Shown piece after piece: positions 6,324-13,468 of a DNA stretch of 46,154 bases. The stretch spans positions 1-46,154 of the forward strand of contig CABMDC010000002.1 in assembly GCA_902384795.1 (NCBI GenBank). Direction: 5' to 3'. Position numbers and translations under genes: made by a program. Every line of letters starts with the position of its first letter. Position 1 is the stretch's first letter. The notes beneath the pieces were generated by a model. The model saw only the letters and a list, made by a program, of their open reading frames with translations, was not told where the DNA came from and ran no database searches. The DNA comes from Candidatus Gugararchaeum adminiculabundum (GTDB taxonomy: Archaea; Micrarchaeota; Micrarchaeia; Burarchaeales; Gugararchaeaceae).

Positions 6324-8977
6324 CCGCCTATGCCCGTGCCGTTATTCCCTCTCAGCGCATCCTTTCCTTTTCTGGTCAATTTGTAGAACACAAATTTCTT
6401 GCCAGGCCTCTCAATTTTCTCAATCATGCCTGCTTCCACCATCTTGTCCAGGTGCTCGACCACGGTGCTCTTGCTCTTTCCCAGTTTGGAGCTCAAATCA
6501 GTCGGCGTCCTGTCGCCCTCCAAGAGCTCCTGCAGAATATCCTGCCGGGTATCACTGGAAAGCACCTTGTAGGTTTGGAGCTCGACCATCTGCGGCCTGC
6601 GGAACATTATCTGGTACAGCACAAATCCAGTGCAGAAAACCAGCACAACTCCGATGGGCACCAATTGCCCAAGCCAGCCCAGCGGGTTCTTTTCCGCATT
6701 GCCCGCGCCAGTGACTTTCACTTCCGGCAATCCGCTCGCCCCGGTCGTGATGCTGACATTCACCGGTTCAGTGCTGACTCCCGCGCCGCTCGGGGTAATG
6801 GCGATTTTCTCACTGCCAGTGCACAGCACAATGCTGTCACCTGCTGCCAAATATTTCGCCACATTCGGGTCGTTTGAAAGCTGCCTGTATTCATCGCTTC
6901 CAAAAGTGACAGTTCTGCTCACGCTTCCGGTTCCGCAAGTGATGTCGCTCCAGGTGCCATCCGCGCTGATGAAAGTTTTGTCATCAACAATCTGCATTCC
7001 GCTCTGGGCGTAATTCTGCGCACCTCCCATGGTTCCGGCGCTCTTGTACGCCGCTCCTGCGGTTGAAGTGCCTCCATAGGAAAACTGCGGTGCGGCTTCG
7101 GAAATTCCCAAATCCCTCATAATATTCTGCCCGCTTGCCGTGGTCACCACATAGCTCGTGTAGGGCGTTGGGATCCCGTATTTAGTTGCGAGCTCGGTAA
7201 TCTCGGCTTTCAATTCCGGAGTCTCTCCGTCAATAGTAATCTGGTCCAAAAGATAGCCGACCTTTCTTGTGGCCCAGGCCCTTTCAACGAATGCGTTGTT
7301 CGCCTCGTTTTCAAATTTCACATAGTAAGTTTTGGTTACCTCTTCGCCGCCAACTTTTCCTTTCAGATAAATCGGGGCCATTCCGCTTCCGGTGTATCTT
7401 CCCACAAGCACGACCTGCGAGCCTGCGAAAATGCTCGGTATCTTCTTTGGAAGCACATCGCTAGTTCCCCCGGTAAATTTGAAGGAGTCCATCAGCCCCG
7501 GGGTGTTTATCTCAACTGTCACATCCGTAAGCAACGGGCGCGAAATCCTGTCCACAAAATTCTTCATCACTGTTTCCAGTTGGTCATCGCTCCTAATGTA
7601 AGTCGGAATCCCGTCCCCATAGGCATTCGCCAGTTTGTCCAGCAATTCAAAATCAATCTGCTCCCCTACTCCGAACGGGAACAGCTTTGCATCACTATTA
7701 TTCATGGCAGCTATAATCATCTCATTCGAGTGCCCCGTGGTATCCTGGCCATCGGTAAGCAGCACAATCACGTGCAATCTCCCGTCATTCTCCTTTGCGA
7801 GCATTTCATCCGCAGTTCCCAAGGCCCCGTAAATATTGGTGCTTCCTCCAGCCTCCAGGCTGGAAACATAGGCGCTCGCGGCATCCTTTCCGCTCGCATC
7901 CTGCATTTCGCTATTATAATAGTCAACTTCATTGTTGAATGTCACAATCCCGAACTTGTCCCCGTCATTCAATCTCGCAAGCGAATACTTGAGCGCGCTC
8001 TTTGCCTGTTCGATTTTGGTTCCGCTCATGCTTCCCGACGTGTCAATCACGAACACCACGTCCTTGGGAACAATCGCGGCATCCGTTACCGTGGGATAAA
8101 GGAACAGCATGAAATATCCTCCATCGCTTCCTGCCTTCTTGTTCGAAATCAGCTTCACATCATAGTCCAGCCCGGTCACTCCATAGTAAAGCACAAAATC
8201 GCGGTCAGGAATCTCCTTTGAATAATAGGTGACCTGGGCCTGGTTTTTCTGCCCATTCAGGTCCCTGTCAATAGTCACATTGTAAGTGGGGGAATAGATG
8301 AACCCTATATCCCCGTTTGTGTTAATGATGCTGATTCTCAAATCAACCGGGTCAATGGGTTTCGTAGTATACCTTTCGGTTGAGAGAGGGTAGAACAATT
8401 CGTTCAACCCATAGCTGCTCTTGATTTCCTGCTCATAGGTCACTCTTACGCGCACTGTTTCTCCCTTTGGAATAGAAACGCTTGCAGCAAAAGTATCTTT
8501 TCCAACATAGGAAAGAAGGCTCGCTTCCTTTCTTGCAATCGCATTTTCCTGGTAGATTTTCTTTGCTGTTTCCGCATCCAGCATGTTTCCCTCAAGCACT
8601 TTTCCTCCGACTACGAGTGAAAAATCCTTCACTCCGCCTTCTGGCACAGGGAAAACATAGGTTCCTTCAATGTCGCGGCAATAGTAATTGGGCGGCGGCC
8701 TGGGCATTGGGCGAATATCCGATTTCGCCTCATCATAAACAATCACTGTTCCGCCATCATCAACATAATCACAGTCATTTTTGAATTCCTGGTCAACGTT
8801 CACAACCGCGTGCTCACCATTGATTGTAATATTCACATGGTGGTTCAGCACCAATGGATAGGGCTGGTCCGGAACTATTGGAATAATCATCCCATCTCCA
8901 AAAACAAACGGGGCGCAGGCTACTGCCAGCACAAAAAGAATTTCCAGGGCCAGAATGGCGCGTTGCGAGTTTTTCAT
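6320..8977 (-). CDS. VIT and vWA domain surface protein with transmembrane segment and cytoplasmic winged helix
   Basis: An 885-aa membrane protein. Residues 1-27 form a hydrophobic signal segment. A VIT-type domain follows (about 35-185; VFPVPEGGVKDFSLVVGG and DAETAKKIYQENAIARKEAS are characteristic). Next is a von Willebrand A domain (about 303-480) with an intact metal site D312-T-S-G-S316. A further beta-rich region precedes one transmembrane helix (about 772-792). The last 90 residues are a winged helix (VLSSDTRQDILQELLEGDR through the wing KFVFYKLTRKGKDAL), like ArsR/MarR-type regulators. The layout implies an outside adhesion or metal-dependent binding region joined to an inside DNA-binding domain. 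TATATAAA at 9000-9007 is centred about 26 nt before the ATG, so it is probably leaderless. The function is inferred from architecture only. Confidence 0.9.
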   Translation of the reverse strand: MKNSQRAILALEILFVLAVACAPFVFGDGMIIPIVPDQPYPLVLNHHVNITINGEHAVVNVDQEFKNDCDYVDDGGTVIVYDEAKSDIRPMPRPPPNYYCRDIEGTYVFPVPEGGVKDFSLVVGGKVLEGNMLDAETAKKIYQENAIARKEASLLSYVGKDTFAASVSIPKGETVRVRVTYEQEIKSSYGLNELFYPLSTERYTTKPIDPVDLRISIINTNGDIGFIYSPTYNVTIDRDLNGQKNQAQVTYYSKEIPDRDFVLYYGVTGLDYDVKLISNKKAGSDGGYFMLFLYPTVTDAAIVPKDVVFVIDTSGSMSGTKIEQAKSALKYSLARLNDGDKFGIVTFNNEVDYYNSEMQDASGKDAASAYVSSLEAGGSTNIYGALGTADEMLAKENDGRLHVIVLLTDGQDTTGHSNEMIIAAMNNSDAKLFPFGVGEQIDFELLDKLANAYGDGIPTYIRSDDQLETVMKNFVDRISRPLLTDVTVEINTPGLMDSFKFTGGTSDVLPKKIPSIFAGSQVVLVGRYTGSGMAPIYLKGKVGGEEVTKTYYVKFENEANNAFVERAWATRKVGYLLDQITIDGETPELKAEITELATKYGIPTPYTSYVVTTASGQNIMRDLGISEAAPQFSYGGTSTAGAAYKSAGTMGGAQNYAQSGMQIVDDKTFISADGTWSDITCGTGSVSRTVTFGSDEYRQLSNDPNVAKYLAAGDSIVLCTGSEKIAITPSGAGVSTEPVNVSITTGASGLPEVKVTGAGNAEKNPLGWLGQLVPIGVVLVFCTGFVLYQIMFRRPQMVELQTYKVLSSDTRQDILQELLEGDRTPTDLSSKLGKSKSTVVEHLDKMVEAGMIEKIERPGKKFVFYKLTRKGKDALRGNNGTGIGG

Positions 8978-8998
8978 GCTACTATTTGACTTTTGAGG

Positions 8999-9087
8999 CT
9001 ATATAAAGCGCTTTCTTTTTGTTCGGTGAGAGCCGAACGAACCGCTTTTCCGCCGGAGTGCGGGCAAAAACAAATGCTTTTATAATA
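8999..9087. promoter_or_regulatory. Divergent promoter region with dyad operator candidate
   Basis: TATATAAA at 9000-9007 serves the minus-strand vWA gene at the leaderless distance. TTTATAATAT at 9078-9087 serves the plus-strand gene and predicts a start of transcription about 8 nt before ATG 9117. Between them lies a perfect dyad, GTTCGG at 9021-9026 and CCGAAC at 9033-9038 with a 6-nt spacer, a plausible operator. Confidence 0.5.
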
Positions 9088-9116
9088 TGTCGCAGATAAT
9101 ATATAACAGTGTTAAA

Positions 9117-11039
9117 ATGGCAGATGTCGACAACAAGCACACCCTCCACATATTCGATTTCAGGTATTCCTTTCTATTCCAGCAAAAATACCTCCATGCC
9201 TGGGCAGAAGCAAAGGGCATCAAACAGCATTCGGTAAACCTCGCGCTGGACGAGTTTGAGGAGGCTTCCAAGGATAAAATCGACTATTTTATCGCTGACC
9301 TGGCCGGGAATCCAAAGATAGGCGGTTTTTACTGCGAGAGCCAGCTAAATTCTCCCTGCAAAGGGGAACCAGCGGCAGAATCGAACCCGCAGTTTGTTTT
9401 CAGGAACAAGGAGCAGGAAAGGAGGATTTTCCTTCCGAAGTTTGCAACCCTAATCTGCGAGCTTTCATCCGGCCTGGGCAATGCCATCGCGCAAAAAGAA
9501 GGGAGAGATGACGGAAAAGAGCTTGGCGACGAGCTCGCGTGCATTGCGAGCATGTTCCTGCGCAAGAATTCCACTGTCAAGCCTCACTACATCAAGGAGC
9601 TGTTCGCAAACCGAAACCATCTTCCAGAGCTCATCCGCATCTACGAGCGCAATCCCCTGGTCCGCCCCATTGCCTGGAAATTCCGCGTCAAGCCCGGAGT
9701 CGCGTTTCTGGTGGTTGACGCCCTAAGAAAAAGAACTGACAACGGGCACGGGTGCGATGTCTGCGACTATTACCGCGTGGCAAAGCAGATTTCCAACAAT
9801 TGGAGAAGACCTTCCCTGCACATTCTCACCGATACGGGCCTAATCCACCGCCTGCACACCTCCAGTTTCACCAATGAATTCACGCTCGTCTATATCACAA
9901 CCGAACCCCGGAATCGGCCTTCTTTTGATTTCCTGTGCAGGCTCAGGGAGCACAGGATTGAAATTTCAAAAGACCGCGTTAAGGATTATGCCGAGATAGA
10001 AGAATTCGCAAACAACCTAAAGCGCCGCCAGCCGGCAGTTTCAGACAAGGAGTTCGACTCGCTTCTCCGGGCAAGCCAGCGCAAAGTAGATACCTTGGTT
10101 GGCGCATGCAATTTCATTTCCGCAGGCCTTACCGTTTATTCCGTTCTTCAAATCATCCACAAGGCAGAATTCAGCGAAGTCGAGTCTTTCATCCAATTCT
10201 CCAGCTCGCCAGCGCACCTGATCGAATTCTCAAGGCTCCTGCACCGGGGAACCGGGAAGGATTTCCTGCTCGAGATCCTCAACCGCGGCTATGTTCTTGG
10301 TGACCGAGAATTCGATTTCTGCCTGCGGCTTCAATCAAGAAAATCATTCCGGGACGTCAGCGCCATCTCCATACTGGAGCTTTTTGAAAAGGAGAACGGG
10401 GATATGGAAAGGGCGGCAATGCGGCTGATCGGGAAACTCCCCGGCGCCACAGAGCTGACAGTGCAGGAGGTATGCGCCCAAACCTCCTACGCAAAGCACG
10501 GCCTGAATGACAGGGAGCAGGAAATAATAGGCAAAATAGCCTCCGCGCTTTCAATTCCAAAGCCGCGCCGGATCGTTAATGCATTCTATAATCACGCGAA
10601 CGCGAAGCCTTCGGAGAACGGGGATGAGCGGATAATCTCCCATGCAAGGCAGAAATATCCGGAAATTTTTGAGAAAATTTGCGCAAAATTGAAGCGGCCA
10701 GAGGAGCCGGAACTCCCGCCCATGGAAGAATTAATGCAGCAAATCCATGCCGCGGCAAAAGAGCAGGAAGCCCGCCTTCCCCCTGCCCAGACGGAAAAGC
10801 TGATTTCCATGGCAGACCTTCCAAAGAATGCAAGGGTCGGGCAATTGGACCTGGTTCTCAGATACCTGGGCTTTGAGCCAAGGGGAACCCGCGGTTCCCA
10901 TACATACTATGTCCCGGTCAATGTGGGGGGCGGGAAAGGGCGCGGCTTCCCCGTAATCCTTGTAGAAAGAAACGGAGTTTTCATGCCCGCAGGAGGCTTT
11001 GCCGAAAGCCTCAGGTTTTATGGAATAACCTCGGCCTAA
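9117..11039 (+). CDS. Uncharacterised protein with C-terminal HicA-like domain
   Basis: A 640-aa soluble protein. The family of residues 1 to about 570 is not recognised: a mixed N-terminal region, a possible winged-helix stretch around CDYYRVAKQISNNWRRPSLH, a mostly helical middle, then a Pro/Glu-rich linker. The final 67 residues (about 574-640) match the HicA mRNA-interferase fold: LVLRYLGFEPRGTRGSHTYY carries the GSH signature with His595, followed by FPVILVERNG and the terminal ESLRFYGIT. I chose ATG 9117 rather than 9087 because the TATA-like box at 9078-9087 overlaps the earlier start. No HicB-like partner follows. The next gene carries a degenerate copy of the same C-terminal domain. 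RNA binding or cleavage is inference. Confidence 0.75.
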   Translation: MADVDNKHTLHIFDFRYSFLFQQKYLHAWAEAKGIKQHSVNLALDEFEEASKDKIDYFIADLAGNPKIGGFYCESQLNSPCKGEPAAESNPQFVFRNKEQERRIFLPKFATLICELSSGLGNAIAQKEGRDDGKELGDELACIASMFLRKNSTVKPHYIKELFANRNHLPELIRIYERNPLVRPIAWKFRVKPGVAFLVVDALRKRTDNGHGCDVCDYYRVAKQISNNWRRPSLHILTDTGLIHRLHTSSFTNEFTLVYITTEPRNRPSFDFLCRLREHRIEISKDRVKDYAEIEEFANNLKRRQPAVSDKEFDSLLRASQRKVDTLVGACNFISAGLTVYSVLQIIHKAEFSEVESFIQFSSSPAHLIEFSRLLHRGTGKDFLLEILNRGYVLGDREFDFCLRLQSRKSFRDVSAISILELFEKENGDMERAAMRLIGKLPGATELTVQEVCAQTSYAKHGLNDREQEIIGKIASALSIPKPRRIVNAFYNHANAKPSENGDERIISHARQKYPEIFEKICAKLKRPEEPELPPMEELMQQIHAAAKEQEARLPPAQTEKLISMADLPKNARVGQLDLVLRYLGFEPRGTRGSHTYYVPVNVGGGKGRGFPVILVERNGVFMPAGGFAESLRFYGITSA

Positions 11040-11179
11040 TTCAGGGAAGCGGCTGAGCAAGCGGGGATACATCTGAGAAATGGAAAGCAGCAGGTTCTTT
11101 CAAAGGTTAAACAAAATCAATCTGGCAAGTGTTTTTAATTTAGTTGCAACAAATATCCGTGCGTGTAAGAGGTGGAAAG

Positions 11180-11845
11180 ATGAGCGAACCTATCAATTTT
11201 GCAGTTGAATCTAAAATATTGCTCAGCCAATTTTCAGAAGACCAGACTTTGCTCGTTCAGGTAACTACCGAGTTTCTGGCGCCCCTTCAAGTGCGCGAAG
11301 AGGAAGTCGTTCACGCCCTGTTCAAACGGGCAGTCTCTCCTGACACTAAGGGGTTTTCACCCATAGAGCTAACTATAGTAACTACTGCAAAAAGCATGGA
11401 TTTAGCCATATACACCGATCTTCTGTCTACTCTCCAGAAATCAGCGCGAAATCCAAATCCAGTGCAAGCGCAAATCAAAACAGACACAATAGATACAAGC
11501 AAATCTTCTCCACCCGCGCCCTCCAAACTGGTTCAAGGATCCGACATCCCGCGCGATTTGACTCCCAAAGAGCTGGACCTGATCCTCACTCTTCATCTGA
11601 AATTCACAGCAAGGGCGAAAGACGACCGCAATATTTACACACTCCCACTAGGCAGGAAACTCGATCCAGGGCAGAAAGTGCCGCAACCCATATGCTTTGG
11701 CTCAAAAACCAATTTCGATCCAGGTCATTTGGCCAGGGGCCTCGCTGCCTATGGAATCACCGCCGACAAGTTCAAGGAAGCTTTGGACGCGGTGCGCAAA
11801 AACCCCTCCCAGCAGCCGATAGCCAGGAGAAAGGCGCTCCAGTAG
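11180..11845 (+). CDS. Uncharacterised protein with degenerate HicA-like C-terminal region
   Basis: A 221-aa protein. I placed the start at ATG 11180 because GAGGTGG lies 5 nt upstream; an upstream TTG at 11144 is less likely. The N-terminal half is unknown. A Ser/Pro-rich linker (about residues 100-125) leads to a region from about 131 that aligns with the end of the preceding gene product: ELDLILTLHLKF against QLDLVLRYLGFE, NIYTLPL against HTYYVPV, and a shared GLAAYGIT/SLRFYGIT ending. The GSH of the neighbour is replaced by DRN, so a catalytic role is doubtful. It could be an antitoxin-like or paralogous partner; that is speculation. Confidence 0.65.
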   Translation: MSEPINFAVESKILLSQFSEDQTLLVQVTTEFLAPLQVREEEVVHALFKRAVSPDTKGFSPIELTIVTTAKSMDLAIYTDLLSTLQKSARNPNPVQAQIKTDTIDTSKSSPPAPSKLVQGSDIPRDLTPKELDLILTLHLKFTARAKDDRNIYTLPLGRKLDPGQKVPQPICFGSKTNFDPGHLARGLAAYGITADKFKEALDAVRKNPSQQPIARRKALQ

Positions 11846-11849
11846 CACA

Positions 11850-11858
11850 CTAATAAAT
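11850..11858 (+). promoter_or_regulatory. TATA-like box for the Hef-like helicase gene
   Basis: TAATAAATT is centred about 27 nt before the GTG start at 11881. There is no Shine-Dalgarno, which fits a leaderless transcript that starts with GUG. Confidence 0.45.
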
Positions 11859-11880
11859 TCCCCTGCGAAATCTCTTTCTT

Positions 11881-13464
11881 GTGTACAAACTAGATGAAAC
11901 CAGGTTCACTCCGCGCGCCTACCAGCTGGCAATAGCTGAAAGCGCAATTAGGGAAAGCACGCTCGTAGTCCTGCCAACCGGGATGGGAAAAACCCTTATT
12001 GCAATGCTGGTGATGCAGCATTTTCTCGCAACCGCAAACAACAAAGGCAAAGTCCTTTTTCTCGCGCCCACCAAGCCATTGTGCGAACAGCATTACAAAA
12101 CAATCAAGGAGTCCATGAACATTCCTGATGCAGACGAGAATGGAATTGCCGGCATCGCCCTGATTTCCGGAGCAGTTTCCCCGCCCAAGCGCAAGGAGCT
12201 CTACAACTCGCGCATTGTTGTCGCCACCCCACAAACCATCAAAAATGATTTTGAAAATTTACGCGTAGCATCAGGATTTGACTATTCCCTGTGCGTGATC
12301 GATGAGGCGCACCGGGCGGTTGGCAACTATGCTTATACATTTGTGGCAAAAATGTGCGGAGATAAAGGAGTGCAAATTCTTGCGCTCACCGCATCGCCCG
12401 GGGGAAACAGGCAGAAAATAGAGGAGACTCTTGAAGCATTGTTCATCAAGCGCGTTGAGGCGCGCTCTGAAACTGATGCAGACGTGCAGCAGTACATGCA
12501 GCAGGTTGACATGAAATGGATCGAAGTCGAATTGTCCGACCAATTGAAAAGATGCAAGCTCACGCTGGAACAAATGCTCAACGAACATCTGGAAGTGCTT
12601 GCCAAGTTCGGCTTTCCCCTCGGAAAGCGCCCCTCGAAAATGCGGCTGTTTGATTTGCGCGACAAAATCCTGCAAGCGGAAAACAAGAGCACGCGCATGC
12701 TCGCGCTTTCCCAGTATTCAACAATTTTTAATTTGCTCCACTCGCTGGAGTTGCTTGAAACCCAGGGAGTCAGCACTTTTCTCAACTATTTAGAACGCGC
12801 GCGGCAAAAGCAGAGTGAAAAAGAAAAACCCACAAAAGGAGTCGAGCGTTTCCTCAACGACCTGCGCATGAAAAAATTGGAAGAGGAACTAAAGGGCGCG
12901 GTTGAGCACCCGAAACTTCTCAAGCTCGTGGAACTGGTGCGCGAGCGCCCAGGAAAAAAGCTCATAGTTTTCGTGCAATACCGCGACCAGATTGCAAAAA
13001 TAGTAGAAACGCTCAAGCAAAACGGTTTCCGCGCAGAAAGGTTCGTTGGCAAAAAAGACGGGGTCACGCAAAAGGAGCAGCAGGCCACTGTGCAATTATT
13101 TAGGGAAGGAGGATTCGACATTCTGGTTGCCAGCTCCATAGGTGAAGAGGGGCTTGACATCCCCTCGGTCGATTCGGTAATATTTTTCGAGCCTGTTCCC
13201 AGCGAGATAAGGTCAATTCAGCGGAGGGGAAGAGCGGGCAGGGCAAAGAGCGGCGAAGTCGTCATCCTAATCACCAAAGGCACGCGCGACGAGGCCTACT
13301 ACTGGGCATCGCGCACCCGGGAAAAGCGCATGCGCAAAATAGTCGGAAACATGCAGACAGGCGCTTCCGGCACGGGCAGCACAGCTGGCGCGAAGCAATT
13401 AAAAGCAAGGTCAAGGGAAAAGAGTTTAAGGCAGGCAGACCTGAAGGAATTCTCAGGAGATTAA
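11881..13464 (+). CDS. hef: Hef-like superfamily 2 helicase lacking the nuclease domain
   Basis: A 527-aa DNA helicase of the archaeal Hef / FANCM type, which act at stalled replication forks. Visible motifs are Walker A PTGMGKT (residues 32-38), ATPQTIKNDF, DEAH at 141-144, ALTASPGG, the long helical insert typical of Hef between the two RecA domains, and QRRGRAGR (motif VI) near residue 445. Full-length Hef also carries an XPF-type nuclease and a helix-hairpin-helix region (about 750 aa in total), both absent here. The last ten residues, QADLKEFSGD, resemble a PCNA-interaction motif (Q518, L521, F524). The start is GTG with a TATA-like box at leaderless distance. The ATPase gene begins 4 nt downstream. 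Confidence 0.9.
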   Translation: MYKLDETRFTPRAYQLAIAESAIRESTLVVLPTGMGKTLIAMLVMQHFLATANNKGKVLFLAPTKPLCEQHYKTIKESMNIPDADENGIAGIALISGAVSPPKRKELYNSRIVVATPQTIKNDFENLRVASGFDYSLCVIDEAHRAVGNYAYTFVAKMCGDKGVQILALTASPGGNRQKIEETLEALFIKRVEARSETDADVQQYMQQVDMKWIEVELSDQLKRCKLTLEQMLNEHLEVLAKFGFPLGKRPSKMRLFDLRDKILQAENKSTRMLALSQYSTIFNLLHSLELLETQGVSTFLNYLERARQKQSEKEKPTKGVERFLNDLRMKKLEEELKGAVEHPKLLKLVELVRERPGKKLIVFVQYRDQIAKIVETLKQNGFRAERFVGKKDGVTQKEQQATVQLFREGGFDILVASSIGEEGLDIPSVDSVIFFEPVPSEIRSIQRRGRAGRAKSGEVVILITKGTRDEAYYWASRTREKRMRKIVGNMQTGASGTGSTAGAKQLKARSREKSLRQADLKEFSGD

Positions 13465-13468
13465 TACC

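Noticed and set aside
11144-11179. TTG start 36 nt upstream for the 221-aa protein
   Set aside because: A strong GAGGTGG site is placed correctly for ATG 11180 and would otherwise lie inside the coding region.
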